The notes under the pieces were generated by a model that saw only the letters and a program-made list of their open reading frames with translations, had not been told where the DNA came from and made no database searches. A stretch of DNA of 41,570 bases from Steroidobacter sp. (GTDB lineage: Bacteria > Pseudomonadota > Gammaproteobacteria > Steroidobacterales > Steroidobacteraceae): positions 1 to 41,570 of the forward strand of contig NZ_JAEUPY010000737.1 of the NCBI RefSeq assembly GCF_016790065.1, written 5' to 3'. Each line of letters opens with the position of its first letter. Position 1 is the first letter of the stretch. Below are positions 27,306 to 35,905 of the stretch, piece by piece. The position numbers were made by a program, and so were the translations under genes.

Positions 27306-28499
27306 ATGCCTACCGGAGCAGGCACCGTCCTGCGGATGGTCGATCTCGACCTGCGCGACAAGCGCGTGCTGATCCGTGAGGATCTGAACGTGCCGGTGCA
27401 GGGTGGTGTGGTTACCAGCGACGCGCGCATTCGCGCGTCGCTGCCGACGATCCAGGCAGCGAAGGAAAAGGGCGCCCGCGTCCTGATCATGTCGCACCTC
27501 GGCCGGCCCGAAGAGGGCGTGTACGACGAAGAGTTTTCGCTTGCACCGGTGGCGCAGCGGTTGTCCGAGCTGCTGGGCTACAAAGTACGTTTCGAAAAGC
27601 AGTGGCTGGATGGCGTGGAATGCGCGCCTGGCGAAGTGGTGCTGCTCGAGAACGTGCGCTTCAACAAGGGCGAGAAAAAGGACAAGGAAGATCTGGCCAA
27701 GAAAATGGCAGAGCTGTGCGACGTGTTCGTGATGGACGCGTTCGGCACGGCGCATCGCGCCGAAGCCAGCACGCACGGCGTGGCCAAGTTCGCCAAGGTT
27801 GCCTGTGCCGGCCCGTTGCTGATGAACGAGCTGGTGGCGTTGGAGACCGCGCTGGAAAAACCCAAGCGGCCGCTGATCGCCATCGTGGCCGGTTCCAAGG
27901 TCTCGACCAAGCTCACGGTGCTGGAGAGCCTGTTGTCCAAGGTGGACACGCTGATCGTCGGTGGCGGCATCGCCAACACCTTCATCGCGGCGCAGGGGCT
28001 GCCGGTGGGCAAGTCGTTGCACGAGCCGGACATGATCGACATTGCCAAAAGCTTGCTGAAGCGCTCGGCCGAGCTGAACGTGAAAATCCCGCTGCCCACC
28101 GACGTGGTGGTGGCCAAGGAATTTTCCGCGAACGCCGAAGCCGACGTGAAGCCGGCCAACAAGGTGCAGGCCGACGAAATGATCCTGGACATCGGTCCGG
28201 ACACGGCTGAAAAGTTTGCACAGACGTTTGCAGCGGCCGGCACCATCGTCTGGAACGGCCCGGTCGGGGTGTTCGAGTTCGATCAGTTCGGCGAAGGCAC
28301 GCGCACTTTGGCGCTGGCCATCGCCAAGGCCACGGCGTTCTCCATCGCCGGTGGTGGCGATACGCTAGCGGCCATCGAGAAATATCGTGTAGAAGACGAC
28401 ATCTCCTATATCTCTACCGGCGGCGGCGCCTTCCTGGAATTCCTGGAAGGCAAGAAGTTGCCCGCGGTGGCGGTCCTGGAAGAGCGTAGTCGTAGCTAA
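27306..28499 (+). CDS. pgk: Phosphoglycerate kinase
   Basis: This 397-residue enzyme makes ATP from 1,3-bisphosphoglycerate. The N-terminal signature [16 protein letters not shown], then [15 protein letters not shown] and [15 protein letters not shown], form the substrate-binding basic patch. The C-terminal nucleotide domain has [28 protein letters not shown] and [11 protein letters not shown], and [14 protein letters not shown] near the end. Length is normal for the family. ATG 27306 starts two bases after the gap stop, suggesting translational coupling; a second ATG 11 codons in is possible but leaves a shorter N-terminus than related enzymes. Confidence 0.97.
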   Translation: MPTGAGTVLRMVDLDLRDKRVLIREDLNVPVQGGVVTSDARIRASLPTIQAAKEKGARVLIMSHLGRPEEGVYDEEFSLAPVAQRLSELLGYKVRFEKQWLDGVECAPGEVVLLENVRFNKGEKKDKEDLAKKMAELCDVFVMDAFGTAHRAEASTHGVAKFAKVACAGPLLMNELVALETALEKPKRPLIAIVAGSKVSTKLTVLESLLSKVDTLIVGGGIANTFIAAQGLPVGKSLHEPDMIDIAKSLLKRSAELNVKIPLPTDVVVAKEFSANAEADVKPANKVQADEMILDIGPDTAEKFAQTFAAAGTIVWNGPVGVFEFDQFGEGTRTLALAIAKATAFSIAGGGDTLAAIEKYRVEDDISYISTGGGAFLEFLEGKKLPAVAVLEERSRS

Positions 28500-28512
28500 C
28501 ACGAGGTCCTCA

Positions 28513-29946
28513 ATGCTCCGTCGCACCAAGATCCTGACCACCCTCGGGCCGGCCACCGATAACCCAAAGGTGCTTGGTGAGATGCTGCGGGCCGGCGCCG
28601 ACGTCGTGCGAGTGAACTTCTCGCACGGCGAGGCAGCGGCCCACGCCAAACGCGTACAGATGGTGCGCGAAGTGGCGGAGCAGGTGGGCAAGTGGGTCGC
28701 TGTCCTCGGCGACCTGCAGGGCCCGAAGATCCGCATCGATCGCTTCGTCGAAGGCAAAGTGTTCTTGAACGAGGGCGATCCGTTCGTCCTCGACGTGTCG
28801 CTGGACTCCAAGGCCGGTACCGTCAAATCGGTGGGCGTGGCGTACAAGAATCTGCCCAAGGATGTTCGCGGCGGCGACACGCTGTTGCTGAACGATGGCC
28901 TGATCGTCCTGGAAGTCGTCGATGTCGATGGCCCGCGCATCATGACCAAGGTCGTGGTGGGCGGCGAGCTTTCGGACAACAAGGGCATCAACAAGCAGGG
29001 CGGCGGACTGACTGCCGGTGCGTTGACCGATAAGGATCGCGAGCACATCAAGCTCGCTGCCGAGCTGCGAGTCGATTATCTCGCGGTCTCGTTTGCCCGC
29101 GACGGTGGCGACATGGACGAAGCCCGCCAACTGCTGCGCGCGGCCGGTGGCCATGGTTATCTGGTCGCCAAGATCGAGCGCAGTGAAGCGCTGGTCAATC
29201 TGGATCGCATCATTCAAGCCAGCGACGCCGTCATGGTGGCGCGTGGCGATCTCGGCGTCGAAGTCGGTTATGCCGAGCTGACGGGCCTGCAGAAACACAT
29301 CATCTCCGCGTGTCGCAAGCGCAATCGCGTGGTCATTACCGCGACTCAGATGATGGAGTCCATGATTCACAATCCGGTGCCGACGCGCGCCGAAGTGTCC
29401 GACATCGCCAACGCGGTGATGGACGGTACCGACGCGGTGATGCTCTCTGGCGAGAGCGCCGTCGGTAAGTATCCGGTCAAGGCTGTAGCGACCATGGCGC
29501 AGGTCATTCTCGGTGCCGAGAAATATGAGTCTTCGCATACGCCGGTGCGTCACCGTAGCGAACACAGCATCTTCGAAAAGACCGACGAAGCCATTGCCAT
29601 GGCGGTGATGTACACCGCCAATCATTTGAAGGTGAAGGCCATCGTCGCGTTGACCGAGTCGGGGTCGACGCCGTTATGGATGTCGCGTATTCGTGCCGAC
29701 ATTCCCATCTACGCGTTCACCCGTCACGAAGAGACGCGCCGTCGCGTGATGCTTTATCGCGGCGTGTATCCGGTGACCTTCGATATCACGCACAGCGACG
29801 CCCAATTGCTGTATGCCGATATCTTTAGACTCATGCTGCAACAGGGCATGGTGGAAGCGGGCGATCGCATCATCCTGACCAAGGGCGAACTGTCCGGCGT
29901 TTCCGGCAAGACCAATGCCATGAAAATTCTCGAGGTGCGGGTCTAG
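28513..29946 (+). CDS. pyk: Pyruvate kinase
   Basis: This 477-residue enzyme converts phosphoenolpyruvate and ADP to pyruvate and ATP. It begins RRTKILTTLGPATDNP and has VRVNFSHGEA, the catalytic Lys region VAKIERSEALVNLD, MVARGDLGVEVG (metal site) and TATQMMESMIHNPVPTRAEV, followed by the C-terminal allosteric domain (MAVMYTANHLKVKAIVALTE). The length matches PykA/PykF (470-480). GAGG lies about 10 bases before ATG 28513. In many gammaproteobacteria fba follows pyk in this cluster; here it is replaced by a penicillin-acylase-family gene. Confidence 0.96.
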   Translation: MLRRTKILTTLGPATDNPKVLGEMLRAGADVVRVNFSHGEAAAHAKRVQMVREVAEQVGKWVAVLGDLQGPKIRIDRFVEGKVFLNEGDPFVLDVSLDSKAGTVKSVGVAYKNLPKDVRGGDTLLLNDGLIVLEVVDVDGPRIMTKVVVGGELSDNKGINKQGGGLTAGALTDKDREHIKLAAELRVDYLAVSFARDGGDMDEARQLLRAAGGHGYLVAKIERSEALVNLDRIIQASDAVMVARGDLGVEVGYAELTGLQKHIISACRKRNRVVITATQMMESMIHNPVPTRAEVSDIANAVMDGTDAVMLSGESAVGKYPVKAVATMAQVILGAEKYESSHTPVRHRSEHSIFEKTDEAIAMAVMYTANHLKVKAIVALTESGSTPLWMSRIRADIPIYAFTRHEETRRRVMLYRGVYPVTFDITHSDAQLLYADIFRLMLQQGMVEAGDRIILTKGELSGVSGKTNAMKILEVRV

Positions 29947-29954
29947 GAGCTGTA

Positions 29955-32369
29955 ATGCGTTTGCTCCGGCCGCTGCGAGTTGTTGCTCTTGCTGTCCTGA
30001 TCGTTCTCGTCGGCGGCCTGTTGGCAGGTTACTTGGCACTGCATGCCAGCCTGCCGCAAATTGAGGGCAATGTTTCTACCGCGGCGGTGTCGGCGCCCGC
30101 ATCTATCGAGCGCGATGCCGAGGGTACGCCCGTCCTGCGCGCTACCACTCGTGCCGATCTCGCGTTTGCTACCGGTTTCGCTCACGCGCAGGATCGTTTT
30201 TTCCAGATGGATTTGATGCGTCGTGCGGCGGCCGGCGAGATGTCGGAGCTGCTGGGCGCGGCGGTGCTGGATACGGATCGCAAGCTGCGCATCCATGGAT
30301 TTCGCCGCGTCGCTCGCGAAGTCGTTGCGGCATCGACTGCGAATGATCGCGTCTTGTTGGACGCGTACGCTGCGGGCGCCAATTCCGCGCTGGCTCAGGC
30401 GGGCGCCAAGCCTTGGGAATATTTGTTACTGCGTGCGCAGCCCGCGCCGTGGACGCCAGAAGATTCGATCCTGGTGGCGTTCTCGATGTATCTCAATCTG
30501 AACGACTCCAGCGGTTTGGAAGAACTCGCGCGCTCCCAGCTGCGTGATGCTTTGCCGGCGCCGATGTTCACCTTCCTCTCGCCGCTGGGCACCGAATGGG
30601 ATGCACCCATCGCCGGTGGCACCATCCGTTCCGCCGCGATTCCCGGGCCGGATATCTTTGATCTCCGCAACGGCGCGGCGCGAAGTGCCGCTTTATCGGC
30701 GCCCCGTTCTGCCGGCACGATGGAAGAGAAAGTTTACTTCGGTAGCAACAGCTGGGCGGTCGCCGGTACTCACACCGCCAACAAAGGTGCGCTGCTCGCC
30801 AATGACATGCATCTCGGCCTGCGGTTGCCACATGTTTGGTATCGCGCGCGGATGATTGTCGAAGCGAATGGGTCCGATCGTCGCGATCTGGTCGGTGTGA
30901 CGTTGCCGGGCTTGCCGGTGTTGATCGTGGGCAGCAATGGTCAGGTCGCCTGGGGCTTCACCAACAGCTTCGGCGATTGGACCGACCTGGTGATCGTCGA
31001 GCGCGATCCGCAGGACAAGACTCGCTATCTCACCCCGGAAGGCTCGGAGCCTTTCGAAGTGCGTCAGGAAATTTTCAACGTCAAAGATGCCGATCCGGTG
31101 AAGCTCACCGTGCTGGTCACGCGGTGGGGCCCCATCGTGCGGCAGGAGGCTTCGGATCGCCCGCTGGCATTGGCGTGGACTGCGCATCGTGCTGAAGCTA
31201 CGAACATGCGTATGCTGGATCTCGAAACGGCCGGCAATGTCGAAGCGGCTTTGCTCGCTGCAAATCGCGCCGGCGTGCCCGTGCAGAATTTCTTGGCGGT
31301 GGATGCGAGCGGACGCATCGGTTGGTCGCTGATGGGCCAAGTGCCGGTGCGTGGCAACTACGATTCCACGATGCCTTATCTATGGAATTCACCAGGCACT
31401 GGCTGGCACGGCTGGCGCAAGCCGGAGGAATATCCTCGCATCGTCGACCCGACTGCCGCTCGTTTGTGGACCGCCAATGCGCGCACCATCGACCTCGAAT
31501 CCTGGATGGCGTTCATGGGTGATGGCATGTACGACAACGGTGCGCGTGCTGCTCAGATCCGCGACGATCTGCTCGCGCTCGATAGTGCGAACGCCACGGA
31601 CATGATGAATATCCAGCTCGACGATCGCGCTTTGTTTCTAGTTCGCTGGCGTGACTTCCTGCTCGAGTTGCTGGACAAAGATGCCGTGCAAGGTCAGCCG
31701 CTGCGGGCCGAGGCCAGAAAGTTCTTGGAAGATTGGTCGGCGCGTGCCGCAGCTGACGACGTTGGCTATCGGCTGGTGCGCGCGATGCGGCTACAGATTC
31801 GTCAGGATGTGTTCGAGTCGCTCACCGCGCCGGCGCGCATCAAGTATCCAGAGACCAAATTCTCACCGTCATCGCAGTTCGAAGGGCCGCTGTGGCAGCT
31901 GATCACTCGGCAGCCTGCGCATATGCTCGATCCTCGGCATGCGAATTGGGACCAGGCGCTGTTGGCATCCATCGACGCTGCGCTTCATGAATTGGTGGCC
32001 GAATGCACCACACTGAGTCAGTGCACCTGGGGCGAGCAGAACACTTTGGCGATGAGACATCCGCTGTCGCAGGCGATGCCGTTCGTCGGGCGTTGGCTCG
32101 ACATGCCATCTGAACCGTTGTCGGGCGATTCGTTCATGCCACGCGTTCAGGGGCCGGCGTTCGGTGCTTCTCAACGTATGGTGGTGTCGCCGGGACGCGA
32201 GGCTGAAGGATATTTCCAGATGCCCGGCGGGCCGGTCGACCACCCGATGTCGCCGTTCTACGGCGCAGGCCACAATGCCTGGACTCGCGGCGAACCTCGG
32301 CCACTGTTGCCCGGCCAGGCCCGATACGTCCTCAAGCTGTCGCCTGGCGCAGCTGTTTCTAAACAGTAA
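29955..32369 (+). CDS. Penicillin acylase-family N-terminal nucleophile hydrolase
   Basis: This 804-residue precursor has an N-terminal membrane/export segment (VVALAVLIVLVGGLLAGYLAL). The alpha-chain region includes ATGFAHAQDRFFQMDLMRR, a hallmark of the family. The autocatalytic cleavage site is G263-S264 in FGSNSWAVAG, so Ser264 becomes the nucleophile of the beta chain; LLANDMHLGLRLPHVWY and GLPVLIVGSNGQVAWGFTNS follow as expected. Such enzymes cleave amide bonds in beta-lactams, acyl-homoserine lactones or other acylated molecules in the periplasm; the real substrate is unknown. Its start lies eight bases after the pyk stop with GGAG at ideal distance, so it is read as part of the glycolytic operon. 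Late in the protein, HPLSQAMPFVGRWLDM is also typical. Confidence 0.92.
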   Translation: MRLLRPLRVVALAVLIVLVGGLLAGYLALHASLPQIEGNVSTAAVSAPASIERDAEGTPVLRATTRADLAFATGFAHAQDRFFQMDLMRRAAAGEMSELLGAAVLDTDRKLRIHGFRRVAREVVAASTANDRVLLDAYAAGANSALAQAGAKPWEYLLLRAQPAPWTPEDSILVAFSMYLNLNDSSGLEELARSQLRDALPAPMFTFLSPLGTEWDAPIAGGTIRSAAIPGPDIFDLRNGAARSAALSAPRSAGTMEEKVYFGSNSWAVAGTHTANKGALLANDMHLGLRLPHVWYRARMIVEANGSDRRDLVGVTLPGLPVLIVGSNGQVAWGFTNSFGDWTDLVIVERDPQDKTRYLTPEGSEPFEVRQEIFNVKDADPVKLTVLVTRWGPIVRQEASDRPLALAWTAHRAEATNMRMLDLETAGNVEAALLAANRAGVPVQNFLAVDASGRIGWSLMGQVPVRGNYDSTMPYLWNSPGTGWHGWRKPEEYPRIVDPTAARLWTANARTIDLESWMAFMGDGMYDNGARAAQIRDDLLALDSANATDMMNIQLDDRALFLVRWRDFLLELLDKDAVQGQPLRAEARKFLEDWSARAAADDVGYRLVRAMRLQIRQDVFESLTAPARIKYPETKFSPSSQFEGPLWQLITRQPAHMLDPRHANWDQALLASIDAALHELVAECTTLSQCTWGEQNTLAMRHPLSQAMPFVGRWLDMPSEPLSGDSFMPRVQGPAFGASQRMVVSPGREAEGYFQMPGGPVDHPMSPFYGAGHNAWTRGEPRPLLPGQARYVLKLSPGAAVSKQ

Positions 32370-32404
32370 GTCATTTAGCTGCGCCGGCCGCCGATGGTAT
32401 GGTG

Positions 32405-32421
32405 TGGCTATTCCTTAGCCA
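32405..32421. other. Small perfect hairpin upstream of the moxR-like gene
   Basis: TGGCTA pairs with TAGCCA across a 5-nt loop, 25 bases before the MoxR start and 36 after the acylase stop. No T-run follows. It may lie in the leader of the moxR-vwa pair; a weak extended -10 (TGGTATGGT, 32396-32403... approximate) sits just before it. Confidence 0.3.
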
Positions 32422-32445
32422 TCGCTACGCTCATTCGGGGTTTGC

Positions 32446-33297
32446 ATGTCCTCACGTTTCGCCGGCACCGAGAACTACGTCGCCACTGAAGATTTGAACA
32501 TGGCCGTGAATGCGGCGGTGGTGTTGGGCCGGCCGTTGCTGGTCAAAGGCGAACCCGGCACCGGCAAGACGCAGCTGGCCGAAGAAGTCGCGCGCTCGCT
32601 GCAGCGGCCGCTGTATCGCTGGCACATCAAGTCGACCACCAAAGCTCAGCAGGGTTTGTATGAATACGACGCGGTGTCCCGGCTGCGCGATTCGCAGCTC
32701 GGCGATGCGAAGGTTCATGACATCGGCAACTACATCGTCAAGGGACGCTTGTGGGAAGCGTTCGAGAGCGACGTGCAGCCGGTATTGCTGGTCGATGAAA
32801 TCGACAAGGCCGACATCGAGTTTCCCAACGATCTGTTGCACGAGCTGGATCGGATGGAGTTCTACGTGTACGAGACGCGCCAGTGGATCAAGGCGACGCA
32901 TCGTCCCGTCATCATCATCACCAGCAACAACGAAAAGGAACTGCCCGATGCGTTCCTGCGGCGTTGTTTCTTTCATTACATTCGGTTCCCCGATGCAGCG
33001 GTGATGGAGCGCATCGTCGATGTGCACTATCCGACGCTGAAGAAAGAATTGTTGTCGGAAGCGCTCAGCGCGTTCTTCAAGGTGCGGGAGATGCCGGGGT
33101 TGAAGAAGAAGCCTTCGACGTCCGAGCTGCTCGATTGGATCAAGTTGCTGGTCGCCGAGGACATTCCGCCCGAAGCGTTACGTAGCGACGACCCGAAGAA
33201 GTCCATCCCACCGCTGTACGGCGCGCTGCTGAAGAACGAACAGGATGTGCATCTGTTCGAACAGCTGGTGTTCTTGAATCGTCGCGGCGGTCGCTGA
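32446..33297 (+). CDS. MoxR-family AAA+ ATPase
   Basis: This 283-residue AAA+ protein has Walker A GEPGTGKT (35-42), Walker B VLLVDEIDKAD (Asp117-Glu118), sensor-1 IIITSNNEKELPDAF with Asn, and the arginine-finger-type FLRRCFFHYIRFP. MoxR ATPases work as chaperones that mature or activate a partner enzyme, usually together with a von Willebrand A protein encoded next door, and here that gene follows nine bases later. The start is ATG 32446 with a GGGG stretch nine bases upstream. The client is unknown; the adjacent acylase gene (77 bases upstream) is one possibility from position alone. Confidence 0.93.
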   Translation: MSSRFAGTENYVATEDLNMAVNAAVVLGRPLLVKGEPGTGKTQLAEEVARSLQRPLYRWHIKSTTKAQQGLYEYDAVSRLRDSQLGDAKVHDIGNYIVKGRLWEAFESDVQPVLLVDEIDKADIEFPNDLLHELDRMEFYVYETRQWIKATHRPVIIITSNNEKELPDAFLRRCFFHYIRFPDAAVMERIVDVHYPTLKKELLSEALSAFFKVREMPGLKKKPSTSELLDWIKLLVAEDIPPEALRSDDPKKSIPPLYGALLKNEQDVHLFEQLVFLNRRGGR

Positions 33298-33306
33298 GCT
33301 TCCATT

Positions 33307-34482
33307 ATGCTGGTGCCGTTCTTCTTCAAACTGCGCGAGGGCGGGGTGCCGGTGTCCATCACCGAGTTCCTGACGCTGCTGCAGGCTTTGCAGGCGCGCG
33401 TTGCTGGCGCCAGCGCTGAGGACTTTTATTATCTGTCCCGCGCCTGTCTGGTGAAGGACGAGCGCCATTTCGATCGCTTCGACCGCGCCTTCGCTGCCCA
33501 CTTCAAGGGCGCCGAAGACTTGTTCGACGCCATGATGAAAAGCATTCCCGAGGAATGGCTGCGTCGCATGGGCGAGCGCACTTTGAGTGATGAAGAGAAG
33601 GCGCAGATCCAGGCACTCGGCGGTTGGGACAAGCTCATCGAGACTTTGAAGCAGCGCCTCGCCGAGCAGAAAGAGCGTCACCAGGGCGGCAACAAATGGA
33701 TCGGCACCGGCGGCACGTCGCCATTCGGTGCTCATGGCTACAACCCTGAAGGCATTCGCATCGGCCAGGATGAGTCGCGCAACAAGAGTGCCGTCAAAGT
33801 CTGGGACCAACGCGATTTCAAGAATCTCGACGACCAGGTCGAGATCGGCACGCGCAACATCAAGATCGCGCTACGCAAGCTTCGCAAGTTCGCCCGCGAA
33901 GGCGCCGCTGAACTGCTCGATCTCGATGACACCATCAGTTCCACGGCCCGCAACGCTGGATTCCTGGACTTGAAGTTCGTGCCTGAGCGGCACAATGCCA
34001 TCAAGGTGCTGCTGTTCCTCGATGTCGGCGGCTCCATGGACTACCACGTCCGCGTCTGCGAAGAACTGTTCTCCGCCGCGCGCTCGGAGTTCAAGCATCT
34101 CGAATATTTCTACTTCCACAACTTCGTGTACGAGCACGTGTGGAAGGACAATCGTCGCCGTCGCACAGAGAAGATCCCGACGATGGAAGTGATGCGCACC
34201 TACGGCCATGACTACAAACTCATCGTGGTCGGCGACGCCACCATGAGTCCCTACGAAATCGTCCAACCCGGCGGCAGCATCGAACACTGGAACGAAGAGG
34301 CCGGCGCTGTGTGGATGCAGCGGTTGGCGAAGACGTGGCCTCATCATGTTTGGCTGAACCCCGAGCCGCAACAACGGTGGGAACACACTCAGTCGGTGCA
34401 AGTGACTCGCGAGCTGATCGAGAACCGGATGTTTCCTCTAACGCTCGGTGGGTTGGAGCAGGCGATCAAGGCGTTGCACTGA
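33307..34482 (+). CDS. VWA domain protein, CoxE-like, partner of MoxR ATPase
   Basis: This 391-residue protein has a helical N-terminal half (VPFFFKLREGGVPVSITEFL, a CoxE-type start) and a C-terminal von Willebrand A domain. The metal-ion-dependent adhesion site reads FLDVGGSMD with Asp239 and Ser243; the first Ser of the usual DxSxS is Gly here. The second MIDAS region corresponds to YKLIVVGDATMSPYEI, where Asp is kept. No signal peptide is seen, so it acts in the cytoplasm. The start is nine bases after moxR. MoxR-VWA pairs act together on a client protein, as in CoxD/CoxE or ViaA/RavA. It is convergent with the ORF6N gene, three bases apart. Confidence 0.9.
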   Translation: MLVPFFFKLREGGVPVSITEFLTLLQALQARVAGASAEDFYYLSRACLVKDERHFDRFDRAFAAHFKGAEDLFDAMMKSIPEEWLRRMGERTLSDEEKAQIQALGGWDKLIETLKQRLAEQKERHQGGNKWIGTGGTSPFGAHGYNPEGIRIGQDESRNKSAVKVWDQRDFKNLDDQVEIGTRNIKIALRKLRKFAREGAAELLDLDDTISSTARNAGFLDLKFVPERHNAIKVLLFLDVGGSMDYHVRVCEELFSAARSEFKHLEYFYFHNFVYEHVWKDNRRRRTEKIPTMEVMRTYGHDYKLIVVGDATMSPYEIVQPGGSIEHWNEEAGAVWMQRLAKTWPHHVWLNPEPQQRWEHTQSVQVTRELIENRMFPLTLGGLEQAIKALH

Positions 34483-34485
34483 GCA

Positions 34486-34935
34486 TCACGCTTCCTCGTC
34501 CAAATTAGCTGTGAATCCGATCGGCCGCTTCTTCGGTATCGGAACGTGCATGAGCTCACGAATGGCCTTGAGGATGCCGACGATGGCTTGGTCGTGCGAA
34601 GAAACCCTCCGCTCGAGTTCAGCGAGCTTCTGCGCCAGCTCTTGGTTGGACGCGAGCATCGCGCGTAGTTCCACGAAGACGCGAACGACGTAGATGCTCA
34701 TCTCGATGGCTCGCGGGCTGTTGAGGACGGTGGCAGCCATGATGGCGCCGTGCTCGGTGAGGGCATAGGGAGGGAAGCGTGGGTCACGGTGCTTCTGGGA
34801 ACCGGTCGCAAATTGCGACCGGTTCAATGTCTCGAGTTCCTTAGGCGTCAGACGAAACAAGAAGTCTTCTGGAAAGCGCGCAAGGTTGCGTTTGACTTGC
34901 TCGTTGAGTCGTTTGGTGGTGACGCCGTAGAGCAC
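34486..34935 (-). CDS. ORF6N-domain protein, N-terminally short
   Basis: This 149-residue protein matches the phage-type ORF6N DNA-binding domain from LYGVTTKRLNEQVKRNLARF onward, with FPPYALTEHGAIMAATVLN and SIYVVRVFVELRAML. A coiled-coil-like tail follows (ELAQKLAELERRVSSHDQAI). Family members normally have another 20-30 residues before LYGV (a strand and helix ending DLAxLYGV). Here the frame upstream is open for only 22 codons to a stop, has no ATG, and lacks that pattern except for GLAVLYGV. GTG 34935 has AAGGA six bases upstream, so a short product could still be made. It may be a decayed or minimal regulator of mobile-element origin. A 27-nt palindrome lies inside it (34799-34825). Confidence 0.8.
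   Translation of the reverse strand: MLYGVTTKRLNEQVKRNLARFPEDFLFRLTPKELETLNRSQFATGSQKHRDPRFPPYALTEHGAIMAATVLNSPRAIEMSIYVVRVFVELRAMLASNQELAQKLAELERRVSSHDQAIVGILKAIRELMHVPIPKKRPIGFTANLDEEA
34799..34825. repeat. Perfect 27-nt palindrome inside the ORF6N gene
   Basis: GAACCGGTCGCAA is followed by one A and its exact reverse complement TTGCGACCGGTTC. On the coding strand it spells Asn-Arg-Ser-Gln-Phe-Ala-Thr-Gly-Ser. The core TCGCAAATTGCGACC recurs upstream of the gene at 35049-35067 in the opposite orientation. Confidence 0.85.
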
Positions 34936-35042
34936 GGCGAGTCCTTGCGGAGCTGAGTATGAACGACCGGTGCGGACGGTATTGTTGAGTTAACGGGTGT
35001 TGAAATACATTTGCCTGGGCGGATGGTGCGGGCCTGGGCCCG

Positions 35043-35070
35043 TCTTTAAGGTCGCAATTTGCGATCTCAA
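35043..35070 (-). promoter_or_regulatory. Putative ORF6N promoter with palindromic operator
   Basis: On the minus strand TTGAGA (35070-35065, 5 of 6 matches to TTGACA) is followed after 16 bp by a weak -10 TAAAGA (35048-35043, 3 of 6). The spacer is almost entirely the palindrome AGATCGCAA-A-TTGCGACCT (35067-35049, one mismatch between arms), which repeats the core of the palindrome inside the ORF6N coding region. This is the position expected for a repressor operator. The ORF6N start is 108 bases downstream. Confidence 0.5.
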
Positions 35071-35203
35071 AGCAGCTCGAGCTACTCGTCGGTTAGACGG
35101 ATCGCACTGAGTCATTCGAATCGAGCGCTTCGGAAATAGCGCCGTTCCCGGGAGGCGGCCATCTAACGATGAAGACAGCCGCTGCCGTGTCAGGTTGAAG
35201 TGC

Positions 35204-35770
35204 TCAGCTCTTCTTCGCCTGCAGTTCCTTAATATCCTTCAACACGATCTGCGAATGACCCTTCGGGTCGACATCGGCGTAGTGCCGCACGATCTTGCCT
35301 TCCGGATCGATCAGGAAAGTATCGCGCTTGGCCAGCTCGATGGTGCCAAGGAAGCGCTTCAACACGCCGTACTCTTTAGCGACGACTTTCTTATCGTCGG
35401 CCAGGATAGGAAACGGCAGGCCGTGTTTTTCGGAAAACTCTTTGTGAGATTCGACGTCATCGACGCTCACGCCGAGGATGACGGCGCCGGCGTCGCGGAA
35501 GGCGAAGACGTTGTCACGGAACTCGCAGGCCTGGGTGGTGCAGCCTGGGGTTTTGTCCTTGGGGTAGAAGTACAGGGCCACCCATTTGCCGCGATAGTCC
35601 TTCAGCTCATGCCATTTGCCGTTCTGGTCCGGTAGTTTGAAGTCGGGCGCGGCGCTGCCCAGGGCCGGGCCTTCGGCGGCTTGGGCCAGGCCGGCGACGG
35701 CGAACCAGGTGAGGATGGCGGCGAGCGCCACCGAGCCGAGCTTATTAGGGGAAAAGCGTGTGCGGTTCAT
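35204..35770 (-). CDS. Exported Bcp-type thiol peroxidase (peroxiredoxin)
   Basis: This 188-residue peroxiredoxin is of the PrxQ/Bcp class. A signal peptide is clear (SVALAAILTWFAVAGLAQA, cleavage before AEG), so it acts in the periplasm. The catalytic motif PGCTTQACEFRD has the peroxidatic Cys77 and, five residues later, Cys82 as resolving Cys, as in E. coli Bcp. VALYFYPKDKTPG and RDTFLIDPEGKIVRHY are typical of the family. The start is ATG 35770 with AGGA eight bases upstream; the frame extends to 35875, but that part lacks a ribosome site and would bury the signal peptide. It reduces peroxides with thioredoxin-type donors. It is divergent from the patatin gene. Confidence 0.93.
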   Translation of the reverse strand: MNRTRFSPNKLGSVALAAILTWFAVAGLAQAAEGPALGSAAPDFKLPDQNGKWHELKDYRGKWVALYFYPKDKTPGCTTQACEFRDNVFAFRDAGAVILGVSVDDVESHKEFSEKHGLPFPILADDKKVVAKEYGVLKRFLGTIELAKRDTFLIDPEGKIVRHYADVDPKGHSQIVLKDIKELQAKKS

Positions 35771-35905
35771 GGCGAAATCCTGAAAAAAGCGGCGCACTGA
35801 GGCGTGCGTAACAGGGGGCACCGGGGCACTGTGCCATACTAAACGCTCAGCGGCGAGCGCCCGGATCGAAACCATACGGCCGGGAATTTCGCTAATGACA
35901 TCGGC

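Noticed and set aside
34936-35000. Possible frameshifted N-terminus of ORF6N in another frame (a short FILSS-like reading)
   Set aside because: One alternate frame gives a few residues reminiscent of the VILDxDLA segment, but the match is too short to claim a frameshift.
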